From: Liolophura sinensis
Lineage: Eukaryota > Mollusca > Polyplacophora > Chitonida > Chitonidae
Reading direction: 5' to 3'
Assembly: GCF_032854445.1 (NCBI RefSeq)
Contig: NC_088305.1
Span: forward strand, 32,701,645 to 32,765,644
DNA: 64,000 nucleotides
In this document: piece after piece, positions 10,602 to 20,109 of the stretch
How the letters are laid out: each line of letters begins with the position of its first letter
How positions within the stretch are numbered: the first letter of the stretch is position 1
Translations under genes and position numbers: made by a program
Notes under the pieces: generated by a model
Databases searched by the model: none
Told to the model about the DNA's origin: nothing
Seen by the model: only the letters and a program-made list of their open reading frames with translations

Positions 10602-11026
10602 ACTTGGTGAGTTTTGCGATTCCGTAACTCACACCCCCAACCACACACATCAGCAGGATGACGAAGGTCATCTTGCGGTGTTTTTTATTTGATCTTCACT
10701 AGGCACATAGAAATCGGAGAGCTGTGGCTCTGAGCCCAGCAGCGCCTCGCGTGCATCGCGTGTAAGAGTTTTGCCCGTGACCCTAGAATACTCGCGGATT
10801 GCAGCGTCGACATCCCGGAACGTTTGGACAGCGTGGCCCTGGCGGCGGAGTTCATCGTTGATCCAGTCCAAGCGCTCAGTGCGCTTTCGGGCTCTACAGC
10901 GCGGTCATGGCTCCTCCGCTCTTCGTCGACACCGGAACTCCTTAGCATCGAAAACATATAGCTGCTCCCGCTGAAGGCCAAAGCGTTTACGAGGGCGCCG
11001 CCCATCATCATTGTGATGGAGGCCAT
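10602..11026 (-). pseudogene. Polinton small membrane protein (149 aa in copy 2), broken
   Basis: Starts MASITMMMGGALVNALAF with a hydrophobic N-terminal segment, then a charged helical region (DWINDELRRQGHAVQTF) and LSDFYVPSEDQ. Relative to copy 2 it has lost 28 bp near 10900, gained 4 bp near 10686 and lost its stop. The protein with its two hydrophobic ends is typical of the small conserved proteins of Polinton morphogenesis blocks; a virion or membrane role is inference. Confidence 0.75.
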
Positions 11027-11029
11027 TAC

Positions 11030-11261
11030 TACTTGATCATATTGGGAGGAAGGAGCCCTTGTTTAATTAGCAGTTCCTTCAAAAACAAGGCCAGGCCTAC
11101 ATCTGCAAGGACCATGCCGACGTCACGAAGTCCAGCTTCGGGAGGGCTCCTTTCAGGAATATCTGGCCGAGACGAGCGTACCCAGTAGCCAGGAGAGAGA
11201 CCACAGCGGCGTGGTAGGCCGCGTTGACTAGCACATTTCCGTCACCGGGTGGAGTAGACTT
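11030..11261 (-). pseudogene. Polinton 79-aa membrane protein, broken
   Basis: Copy of the intact 53404-53643 gene. Here the initiator ATG is AAG (11259-11261) and a small deletion near 11128 shifts the frame; the C-terminal LLPPN segment is still readable. It lies directly behind the 149-aa protein gene and overlaps the end of the Lys/Ala-rich gene upstream. Confidence 0.7.
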
Positions 11262-11745
11262 GCTGCTCTATTTCGCGACGTGTATTCAAATGGAGATTCT
11301 TTTTATGCGGTGTGATATCTGCACCTCGTGCATGTAGCGTAATATCTGCACCTTGTGCATGTGCTGTATAGCGGCTGAGCCACACGCGTAGCAACACTAG
11401 CACTGCAAGGCTGCCAACGCCTAATAACGCCAGGGGCGCCCTGCAGTGGGTGACTTGGTGTGCCTTCGTAGAATCCGGTTCCTTCGCAGCTCCCCCCTCC
11501 TTCGTAGAATCCGGCTGTTTCTTTGTGGAATCAGCTGCGCCAAGCAAAGCAGCCTTTGCCTCGCGAAGCTCGTCCTTGAGCTTTTTAGCCTTGGCCTTTC
11601 TCGCTGCAGCACCCGCTCGACCCGCAGCGACTTTTTGGGAATTCTTCGCAGGGCTGTCATTCGTAGAATCCGCTGTCACAATCTCCTCTTTCTTCGGGCC
11701 TTCCGGATTCGTTGTGCTCATGTTCCTCTGGATCATACGGCTCAT
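11242..11745 (-). CDS. Lys/Ala-rich single-pass membrane protein of Polinton
   Basis: A 167-aa product starting MSRMIQRN, with a basic Ala/Lys helix (ARKAKAKKLKDELREAK), a DSTK-repeat linker and one hydrophobic span (PLALLGVGSLAVLVLLRV) near residues 105-122, then a short tail containing two ADIT repeats. Its first 89 bp overlap the end of the 200-aa protein gene in another frame, and its end overlaps the former start of the 79-aa gene. The frame is intact here, whereas copy 2 has a TGA after LLRV. Role unknown; a basic virion protein is possible. Confidence 0.65.
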   Translation of the reverse strand: MSRMIQRNMSTTNPEGPKKEEIVTADSTNDSPAKNSQKVAAGRAGAAARKAKAKKLKDELREAKAALLGAADSTKKQPDSTKEGGAAKEPDSTKAHQVTHCRAPLALLGVGSLAVLVLLRVWLSRYTAHAQGADITLHARGADITPHKKNLHLNTRREIEQQVYSTR

Positions 11746-12274
11746 TTCTAGGACAGCAGTTGTGTTTAAATGAGCAGTGCTCAGTAGTGGTCAACGCCAT
11801 GGTTAACGAAGCTAAGTACTTACTATAGCAGTAGTATAGCCAGCAGCTATCACTGCTAAGCGCCTGTTCAACAAATGGGTCCGTGGCGGGATGTGCCATT
11901 AGCTTTGGTCGATTCTCGGGTGGGATAGGTAGGAGCTAGCTGGCCGCCCTTACATATGATCTCAAGAACATACCTCCGGGACTGTTAACCATCCGAACAC
12001 CGAGCTTAGCCTTGTACCGGGAGTACAACCTTTCAACGTCTTCGTCGCTCATGGCGTCGATCTCAGCGGCTGTTACGTCTTTTCCAAGATATCGCTTGGC
12101 CTTCCCACCCGCCGCAAGTGCTGCCAGCCTATCCCTGTGCTTCCGTGCATCATCTTGTTGGCTGTGGTCGGGCTGTTGGCTGGGGCTGGGCTGTTGGCTG
12201 GGGTCGGGCTGTTGGCTTCGGCCGGGCTCCTCCTCTGCGCCCAGAATCTCGTCTATAAGCTCGTCGGTATCCAT
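11657..12274 (-). pseudogene. Conserved ~200-aa Polinton protein, one nonsense codon
   Basis: N-terminus MDTDELIDEILG, then a SQQP repeat tract (about four units, more than in copy 2), SDEDVERLYSRY, DPFVEQALS and HNCCPRNEPYD. The only break is TGG to TAG at 11936-11938, after VRAAS; the frame continues to 11657. It is a member of a family I recognise from other Polintons but cannot name functionally. Confidence 0.8.
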
Positions 12275-12300
12275 GCTTTATTGGAAAGGGGCGCCTACGT

Positions 12301-12911
12301 CTAATATATAATCTTAGATGTGGCGGGCGTATCAGTCATTAGCAGGAGCTTAGAATGCGGATTGTTCTTGAGCTTATGTCGAACCTCTGCCTTTTCGCTC
12401 TCGGCCTCGATGATGTAGTTCTCCTCCAGGCATTCGTTGAACGACTGCCGATCTTTGCAGTGGAATAAAGCCACCCACCTTGTCTGCTCGCGGAAGTCTT
12501 TGAGGATGGCGTTGTATTTCTGAGGACCCAGACGCTTTGCTTTGCATGACGGCCCGAGAAAGCCATAAATGACAGCAATTTTTGTTTCTTTTTCATCGCC
12601 TCCAACGCGCTACAATCATCGATGATGTATAGGGTGGGCTCCCCCTCGAACAATCTGTAGAAAGCTCTCAGGCAGTCGTTGAGCCTCTCGTCGGGGTCAA
12701 AACAATAGACCTCAGGGTCAGACAGTATCCATCGCCGCCGGTACGCCTCGTTATGCTTAAGAGTGGTGCACAGGATCACAATGTGATGAAAGAAACCGCG
12801 GAAAGGACCCTCAAGCAGGTCCAGCACGAAGACTGTTTTGCCGCAGTTCGTCTGCCCACAGATAATCGTGCAGTGGGCGTCATCAATAAAGCGCGCTAAC
12901 GAATCTACCAT
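12301..12911 (-). pseudogene. ATP: FtsK/HerA-type genome packaging ATPase, frameshifted
   Basis: Would pump element DNA into a capsid. Walker A GQTNCGKT lies near residues 19-26 and Walker B YIIDDCSA near residues 95-102, both intact; SGRHAKQSVWVL, the usual downstream motif, is present. The frame shifts after that motif (about 12535), and the C-terminal part (HSKLLLMTDTP) continues in another frame to the stop at 12301. Its start overlaps the end of the capsid gene by about 29 bp in both elements, suggesting coupled expression. Confidence 0.9.
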
Positions 12912-13998
12912 TCTGGATGTGCAGCTTTGCGTCCATGATCACATAGAGATATACCTTCAACACGCCGGGCTCTTCTCTCTCCTTTGTCACCTGTATCGTA
13001 ATCCCCTCGCTGGCGTTCAGAGCGCGCCCCCAACTGCCATGCAGCTCGTCATCGTCGCTTGGCCGAAGGTCAAGCCAGAAGGCGTGCTTGTGCGTCAAGA
13101 ACTCTTCCAGGGAGACGCCTGCCAGGCCTAAGTCTTTAACGACCCTGGCCACCTCAGGGTCCCGCTTTCGTAGGGGTGAGCTGGCGAAGAACCTCTGGAC
13201 CTCGCCCCATAGCTGGTACGCCCGCATGCCTGGCTGTACAGCTGATTGGGGACCCCTTCTATTGTGACTTCTACTTTGGTGATCTTCGGGTTGTAGAAGG
13301 ATTCCGACCTCCTCTTCCACGGGGTTCCTTTAGTCCCGAACAGCATGAGGATGCCCTTCATTGCTCTCGCGGGCGTGTTCAGGTTTATGTTCCAGAGAGT
13401 ATCACACTTGTCCTTCACAAACTTTCGGTGGCGGAGGACGCGATCATACAGAATAGAGACGCCCCCGGCAAACTGGGTGCGGATCTGTCTAGCGAGCTTC
13501 TCTTCGGTGACCGTATCGAACTCCAGGCTGATGTTGTCGATGGTGTAAGTCGCGTCGGCATCGTCTGTTGCCTGGATGACCCGGCCGTAATCGTTAAACG
13601 TCAGTTTGTACTCCATTTGGTCGGCCAAGGCACTCTGGTAGAATGCCATGTGGCTATCTAGAAGCTCCAAGTCTAGCGGGATGTGGAACCGGCTGCCAAA
13701 GGCGCTAGCGATGGCATTTTCTCCCGCATCGTGGTCACTTGCGTCCTCCGCTCCGACTCGAAGTTTAAGCATGTTTTCGCTGCCGATGCCTTCTGATTGT
13801 GATCGAGAAGGCCAAGCGCACGGTACCGGGCACAATGACGTCATTTGCGCCGAGGTTAAGGAAGCGGACCAAGAGTTGTTGATTCGGGTCGATCGTACTC
13901 GGGTTGTTGGTGATGACAAAGGACTGCCGTACACCTTTTACGCCCCGAGGCTTACAGAGTGTTCTGAAGGGGTTTAGCTTGCGTCCGTATGCATCCAT
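12883..13998 (-). pseudogene. PY: Polinton major capsid protein (double jelly roll), broken
   Basis: Match to the Polinton PY capsid family: N-terminal NPSTIDPNQQLLVRF and NDVIVPGTVRLAF (13820-13900), then IPLDLELLDSHMAFYQ, LTFNDYGRVI and LWNINLNTPARAMKG, and a C-terminus ending NGRFVSALY. ATG at 13996-13998 (MDAYGRK) is chosen because it is shared with copy 2. Breaks: a deletion of about 155 bp near 13795 relative to copy 2 and a frame change near 13210-13230. Diverges from the coiled-coil gene with only 26 bp between start codons. Expected role: hexameric shell protein of a virion, known for the family, not shown here. Confidence 0.9.
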
Positions 13999-14024
13999 TG
14001 TGTGTATTGAAGGTATACCTTGCA

Positions 14025-15362
14025 ATGTTCAATACGAGGATTATGGAGGGCTATGGCTTTGATAACCCGACATTTAACGACTCCAGAGAGGACAACAACG
14101 ACGCCCAAGACTATGCCAGAAGAGAGGACAACAACATCGACGACGAGTTGACCCCTCTCCTTGCGGGTAATAATGTTCCCGAGCAACAAAACTTTGATGA
14201 GTTCCTCAAATCCCCAGAAGGAAGGATATTAGCGCAAGCCGTTAAAGATTATTACAAAAACTTGGAGGAGATGTATGGCCTCCCCACCAAAAGCCTCACT
14301 CCCTGTTACGAGATTTTTGAGATTAGCGAAGTACGGAAAGTGCGACTCAAGGATTACGGCGATGTGAAAATCATCAACAAACGAACAAGTGAAACGAAAG
14401 CCCTCTCATTAATCACCAACCAAAAAGAATGGGGTAAAGCTATTCGACTGGGGCTGGGCTTTGGAAACTGGAAAAAGACAATCCAGCCATCGTTGCATCC
14501 GGCAGCAGTTGCGGCCCTGGAGACAGAGAGGTCAGAACTCGGTGCCGCGGCCGCCGAGGCAGATACGATGGAGCTAAAGGAATTAAACCAACCAGCGAAA
14601 AAGGCCAATGATGCTGTCCACACACTGGAAACAAGCTTGACGGATAGTGAGGTCGGGCGGGCTCTTGAAACGATAAACGACCCTCCTCTTCCCACGCGAG
14701 AACTTCTGGGGCTTGACAAGGCACTGCAGACCTCGGAAGGCGAACACGCGAATAACCTCGCCAAGCTGTCAAGTCTCGATTAGGACATCGCAAAACAAAA
14801 ACACAAGTTGGAGGAGGCCTCTGATGAATTCTCCCGGAGCCGGATCGAAGACCGGATGAGGAATCTCGAGGACGTGAGGGTGGCCCGGCTCGAAGCAGCC
14901 TCTTTAACGGCCGAAGCCCTGCGCACGCAAATACGCCGCATCAAGCAGACGATCGATCGCATCCTACACACGGATACCACTCTGGCCGAGCGCGTCCGCA
15001 CCCTCTTGCGGGAGCAGGGAATAACCGTGGTCTCCATTCTCACGGCAATTGGGATGGCGATCTCGACACTGGGTCTAGCGATAAAGCTGGCGTTGACTGG
15101 CGTGACAGGCGGGGGCATCCAGCCAACGCCACCTCCATCCGACGGGCGTGGCCTTAAAGAATGGGTGAAAAAGCATCACCAGTCCCTGGCGCGCGCCCTT
15201 GGCAAGCTGGCTGGGAAGGCTGCCGCTACGATTCCGGGTATTATTGGCAGTATCGTGTCCTGGCTACTGAACCTTCTCGGCAAAGCGGCTGGGTGGCTGG
15301 CCGATAATGTCTGGGCTCTAGTCGTCGCAGTAGGTGGCTCGTGGCTGTTTCCAAGTATTTAA
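14025..15362 (+). pseudogene. Coiled-coil protein with C-terminal membrane segments, one stop
   Basis: About 445 codons from MFNTRIMEGYG. The N-terminal half is polar; the middle is a long coiled coil (RRIKQTIDRIL, TTLAERVRTLL near 14930-15010). The C-terminal third has hydrophobic spans (VSILTAIGMAISTLGLAI; IPGIIGSIVSWLLNLLG) around a proline-rich linker. One AAG to TAG change at 14781-14783 interrupts it; the frame resumes unchanged. The protein is widespread in Polintons. Its role is unknown; the layout suggests membrane or capsid-vertex association. Confidence 0.82.
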
Positions 15363-16373
15363 CGCATAGTCCACAGCAGCAGTAAGCCGATACCAACCCC
15401 AGCGACGAAGATGGCTGTCTTCTCCGCATCGTGATTCTTTTGCTTTGGAAATAGGGGTTCTTCAGCCGCTTTGCGGCGCGCTGCAACATGCTGAACGCGC
15501 GCGGTGGGTAGTGGGACGCTTTCTTGTGGCTCAACGATCCCGTGGGAAGGTGCGCGCTTGTGCAAAGTGGGCGGCACTTTAGCGTTCACACCCTCATTGG
15601 CGCCTAGCTTCTGGTCCTCTGTGGCCACGACGAGTTTGTTGTTGTAGTTCGCCACATGGCCGATCTGCAGAAGCATGTCGCTGGGGGCCATATATAAGCC
15701 TATGCCATACACAAAGTCTACAGCGCTCCCGGCATACTGTAGCACGTCCTGGTAGCGTTTGGTTGCAGACGGAAGGTCGATCGGAGAGGAAATGGCTCGG
15801 AACGAAGGTCCTATTCGCAATGGGGCTGTAGCCCGTTCTCGTGATATAGAAATATGCCACTCCGACGCCGTGATTCACCCTCCTGCGCCTCCAGTCTGTG
15901 TGCACATCTACGGGGAACTCCCTACAAATCCTCTCATAGGCCCTCTCGTCGTAGGGGTTTTTGAATGCCGCCCACGCTCTGTCTTGCGGCAGGGGAGCCT
16001 GGATCTCTTCCAAGATCCGCCTGACTTGGTAATACACATGGAACGTGTACAGGGCCCTTATTCGTTGGTCGGGGGCGAGTAGATGGTCTTTCGCAGAGAC
16101 GCCACAGCCCGTGGTTGCGCACCAGACCGCGAAGTTGACTTGGTTCTACCAGAATTGCATAGGATTGGTGTTCCAGGCCGGAACAATTATATTGCTGGTT
16201 ATCTTTGGCAGCCAGTACTTGGCCAATACATCTATGAACTGGACCGGAAAGGCCTTTTTTTCATCGACGTAGATGTCAAAGCACGTGAGCTGCTCTGCGT
16301 GGGTTTGGATACTACGAAATGTCCCGACCTTGTAAGTGGCCTCTCTATTGAACCTCTAAGCCTCGCTGTTCAT
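15359..16373 (-). pseudogene. Conserved Polinton protein with C-terminal membrane anchor, broken
   Basis: Readable parts: an N-terminal portion with SIQTHAEQLTCFDIYVDEKK, then FHVYYQVRRILEEI and TDWRRR, then YQDVLQYAGSAVDFVYGIGL, and a C-terminal anchor FVAGVGIGLLLLW just before the stop. ATG at 16371-16373 is followed at codon 6 by TAG (16356-16358), also present in copy 2. A second TAG lies at 16146-16148, and about 255 bp are missing near 15790. The last 4 bp overlap the coiled-coil gene tail to tail. Function not known to me. Confidence 0.78.
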
Positions 16374-16374
16374 C

Positions 16375-17036
16375 GTGGCTAAGATATTCATCACATTGAC
16401 TGACATTCTAAATGGGGCACAGCACACGCTGCCTCATGCCCTTAACAACCTCGACGGGCGCCTTAAAACAGCCCTTCGCGAGATAACATTCTGCCCGGCC
16501 TGGGTGAATATCCCCTCCGGAGTGGGCTTGAGGGCAAACATGTTGAAGTGCCAATGGGCTATTAAAATGTCTGTATGCTGATCAAGGACATATTCCGCCC
16601 GCATGGGGTTTCTCTGGAAATGAATGAAGTTACAGGCCGCTTAGTCCTTACCCTCCCTAGAAATGCCATCATAACGCTCCAAGAGCATGCCCCCATCTTA
16701 GGGTTCTCCAACGGGAATATGCCTATAGAGGGGATTGTGGAAGGTGATAAGCCATCTAACTTGGTCCCGCAAAAAGAAACCTTCGTGCATTTAGATGAAC
16801 TGAGCACATCAGAAAACATAAGAATACCCTCTGGTTTCAGTGGCGGTTCCACACTACTTCAGGCCATCGCCGTGACTGGTTAAGGGATTAACTGCGGGTA
16901 GACGGTTTCATTTCACAACCCACAGTACAAAACCTTGCTCGCCGACTATATAACGCATTTAACCGTGGCGCTTTTAGACAAAGACGGCAAGTATATGAAT
17001 GTAGGGTACCTCAGTGCTACCCTAGAAATACAATGA
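16375..17036 (+). pseudogene. Candidate minor virion protein (about 220 aa), broken
   Basis: Starts AKIFITLTDILNGAQH (ATG of copy 2 is GTG here). Then VSLEMNEVTGRLVLTLP, FVHLDELSTSENIRI, and after two in-frame stops NPQYKTLLADYITHLTV and LLDKDGKYMNVG. It ends EIQ-stop at 17036, overlapping the next gene by ATGA. The TAG at 16899-16901 is shared with copy 2 and is discussed as a finding; the TAA at 16881-16883 is private. There is also a frame change near 16570. Beta-rich character and position suit a penton- or fibre-like protein, but this is inference. Confidence 0.65.
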
Positions 17037-17870
17037 GTATGGTGGACGCAGCCGGTCCCAGGTCTGCGTGCCTGTCTTTAAGCGACTTGGCAGATGTGTC
17101 TGAGTTCGAACTTCAAGGCCAGGAAGGTAAAATCTACGCCTTCCAGTTTCATTGTGGCAAGTACAGCCGCAAAAAGATTAGGGGGGGGGGGCACAGGCAA
17201 AACCTGTCACGTTTGCTTCCGTTGAAGATGTCTCATCCTCTGCAGACAAGAGCGCAGGTCTCCGTCTGAGGTGATTGAAGAACAAAAACTCTCATTAATT
17301 CGCCTTGAAGACCGCTTTGTTCTTACCAGAGCTCGCGACCCCGATTGGTTGATAGATGTGAAAGTGACCCCGATGTCGGTCCAGACCACCGGGGCCGAGG
17401 TGAAAAAAGTTTTCAACTCTGGAGCCTCTTTCGTGTCGTATGTACCAACCAGCGCCTGTCATATAGCTATGGAAGGAAGAGGTTACTTTACACTAACTGC
17501 GCCGCCGGGTGTAGAGACCGTGCGTCTTAACGCGCAAATCTATTTTGATGACACACTACGAGAAAACCCTGGATCTGTACTTATCTTTGACATCATACTT
17601 GGCACGGCCTCTCGTAGCACTACCAACTTGATTACCGGGGTGAAGCTAAATTGGTTTGCAAACCACGATGGAAAGGAGCTCAGAATTATGATCAAAATAC
17701 AGGCCCAGGGGATACCAATCATCAAGAGCTCTCTCGAGGGTATACGAATCGGCATGGCGGAGACTTTAAATTTCGGGAAAATCTATTTAGAGTCCGGAAT
17801 AAGACTTCGCCGCTTTCGTGTTAGTAGTCCCGAGGACGATTTAGAGTTGTCCGACGTTATTGATTCGTAG
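17033..17870 (+). pseudogene. Unrecognised Polinton gene, broken at a G run
   Basis: Starts MSMVDAAGPRSACLSLSDLAD. Midway a G homopolymer (about 17179-17191) shifts the frame; the remainder reads LSLIRLEDRFVLTRARD and continues open to DDLELSDVIDS at 17870. About 280 residues before damage. Predicted mixed beta/alpha with no motif I know. It follows the previous gene with a 4-bp ATGA overlap, so the two are probably read from one transcript. Confidence 0.65.
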
Positions 17871-17880
17871 GACGCACAAT

Positions 17881-18608
17881 ATGGGACGACTGTACCCGAC
17901 GATCACGGATGAAAACCCCTTGCCGCCGGAGGGCGGGGCGCCGACGATCATGGATTAGCACCCCTTGGCCCCGACCGCGCCGCCGGAGAGCGGGGCACCG
18001 ATAATCATGGTTGAAAACCCCTGGGCCCCGACCGCGCCGCCGGAGAGCGGGGCGCACGTCCATCGTCTGCAGTATATCAGCAAAATACAGAATCAGCTTG
18101 AATCTGAGCGAGACCTCCGCCGGGCCTTGTACAGAAAGTACCGGCGTGGTGTCTTGGCCACCGAGGCCCGTGATTCAGCCATGCTCACGGCCGGGTTGGG
18201 CCTAGGGGTTGCAAGCGTGGGGCTACTCACAACGATAATTGCAGCCCCTGCTGTCTTGGCCATGGAAGCTGCGGCCCTAGCTTGCGGTGTCTTAGATGTC
18301 GCCGGAAAATTCGTTAGCCGCCGACTTCACGCAAAGGCCAAGAAACATAACGATATACGGCTGTTGGCCGAGGCCAAACTTAACAGCATCCGTGCGCAGG
18401 TATCTACGGCATTATCTGATGGTGTTATTTCAGACGTAGAGTTCAAGCAAATCGTTCAGGAGCTCAAGAACTACTCTGATCTGAAGCAGGAGATAAGTCT
18501 CGTAAGGCATTCAACGCCGTAGAGATCGATGAAAGCACGAAAAAACAGCTTATAGATCGCGGCCGAAAACTAGCTCGGCAATATCTGAAAAACGCAGTTT
18601 CCGAATGA
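17881..18608 (+). pseudogene. Pro-rich, membrane-spanning Polinton protein, broken
   Basis: Starts MGRLYPTITDENPLPP, 10 bp after the previous stop. The N-terminus has repeated APTAPPESGAP blocks (three here, fewer in copy 2). Then RDLRRALYRKYRRG, a long hydrophobic stretch (LTAGLGLGVASVGLLTTIIA, 18184-18243) and a charged helical tail (AKAKKHNDIRLLAEAKLNSI). Breaks: TAG at 17956-17958 and a 7-bp loss near 18505. The family recurs in Polintons; the hydrophobic core suggests a membrane-active virion protein. Confidence 0.78.
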
Positions 18609-18680
18609 TGTTCTGGGGAGGGCCCCCCAGGGAGGGTGCGGCCGGGGTTGGCTAATATGCTTATTTCTTTCACGAAATGA

Positions 18681-18840
18681 GGCGGGGGCCTCTATTTTGT
18701 TCTGGGGAGAGCCCCCAGGGAGGGTGCGCCAGAACCTATACTCTGTATACTCGAACTTCTGGACCTCGCCGGGAATAGGGGCTGGGAGCCTCTATTTACC
18801 AAGGGGAGGGTGTGCCAGAACCGGCATTGTGTATTCTACT
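18681..18840 (-). repeat. Polinton 1 right terminal inverted repeat
   Basis: Inverted partner of 6096-6255, ending gtattctact. A further partial module (ctggggagggccccccagggagg, around 18610-18645) lies just inside, separated by about 40 bp, so module copies extend beyond the symmetric part. Confidence 0.92.
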
Positions 18841-19786
18841 ACATGCTATGTTTCGTTTGAATCAATATTACAGGGGAAAACTTAAGTTCTTGAACACAAA
18901 GACAGCATTCAGCAATATGCTCAATCACTTTATTTATTTCTCTTTGTTGTTTTGGTAAAGTGAAACAGAACCTCAGCATGTGGGGTAACAACAATTATTA
19001 GTCGAGATGAGCTCTTAAAATCGTCCGAACAGTATCCCCATGCACAGCTTGGTTATATGTGCATTTCTTTATATATCTCCCTCAGGATACTAATTGGCAG
19101 GTGGTGTATATGGGTAGATATTCATCGGCTCTCCTTTACTAGGTATATCCCAAATGGATTTATCGAACTAAGAATCTTGGGAAGAATTAATGGATTCGTA
19201 TACACGGTCTCTCACACTCCTGAAGTTTTGTGCAGCCCAAAGATGCTGAGCCGTTAAATGCTAATGTTTAAATTTTACTCACTTTAGGGCATTTTTTGGG
19301 GGGCAACCCTTGTACTCATGATTTCCGCTGGGTCCGTGGCACTTCAAACTACATGATTAAATCTTGGGAATGTAAACACCGAATTGCTACTGGAAAAGTG
19401 TTTAACCTGGAGCACCTAAACACATCTCTACCTCATCTCGGACTGAGATCGTCAACGTATAGTATAACAAATAATGTAGGGTTTTGCAATCTGCCTTTCT
19501 TCGTGCGTTCGACTTTAGCACATCTAAGATAGTTTTCAACTTCTGTGGTGCGAGAATTTCTGAGTACTTGTTATTTAAAAATCACCATATACCTGTTTAA
19601 CTGTGGTGACAGCATGTAATGGAAGACGCTTTATCTTCATGTTTCTGTGTAATGAACGCACAACTACTGTAATATAAATGTCATGCAGATTGAAAAAAAT
19701 TGAAACACGTTCAGTTTTTTAGGGTCTGTTACATGTTGTGTAGGTTTTAAGTTACGTTTAACCGATTCCTGATTGTGTTTACACAG
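18841..19786. other. Host flank right of Polinton 1; empty site of Polinton 2
   Basis: No gene recognised. This is the continuation of the unit backbone (parallel in unit 3: 46870-47488, then 62028-62341). Around 19465-19485 it reads aacaaataatgtagggtttt, the uninterrupted version of the Polinton 2 insertion site. Direct repeat acatg at 18841-18845 is the Polinton 1 target duplication. Confidence 0.7.
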
Positions 19787-19885
19787 ATGGGACAAACAGC
19801 CTTACACCTGGCCGTATCACGTGGTAGTATGGATCTTCTACGTCTACTGGTAGGGAAGAGCGCTGATATAAACGTACAGGATCAG
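19787..19885 (+). CDS. Ankyrin-repeat exon 4, unit 1
   Basis: A 99-bp exon, MGQTALHLAVSRGSMDLLRL to ADINVQDQ. Acceptor AG at 19785-19786 after tgtgtttacac; donor GTACGTG at 19886. The exon is in frame with the other ankyrin exons (phase 0 at both ends). The intron after it (19886-20105) shows nothing else. Corresponding exons: 34006-34104 and 62342-62440. Confidence 0.8.
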
Positions 19886-20109
19886 GTACGTGGTTCTAGA
19901 CTACAGAATTTCTTAATAATTTCTTATTTATTTTCTGCATTTTTTCATTACCTAAACACAACACAGTTACAAACACTGATTGTAACTGGATATTACCACG
20001 TATTTTTACTCAATTAATCAATGTCTTTTCAATTCTGCTTTCTCTTTTTTCACTAATAGTTTGACTGCCATTTTCATTTAAGCCGTTCATTTGTGTGATT
20101 CTATCTCCC

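Larger units (their letters stand above)
6096..18840. mobile_element. Polinton (Maverick) 1, complete ends, 12,745 bp
   Basis: The element starts 5-prime AGTAG and ends CTACT, with about 160-bp terminal inverted repeats. It is flanked by the direct repeat acatg (6091-6095 and 18841-18845). The same locus in unit 3 reads gtaaacatgctatg with a single acatg (46865-46869), so these are insertion ends and not guesses. It is visibly richer in GC than its surroundings. Content: Cys-rich ORF, PolB, integrase, two membrane proteins, Lys/Ala protein, 200-aa protein, ATPase, major capsid protein, coiled-coil protein, conserved anchored protein and three + genes. PolB lacks its catalytic core, so the copy cannot replicate itself. 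Confidence 0.95.

Noticed and set aside
13176-13661. Plus-strand open frames across the capsid and ATPase genes
   Set aside because: Shadows of minus-strand genes with recognised motifs.
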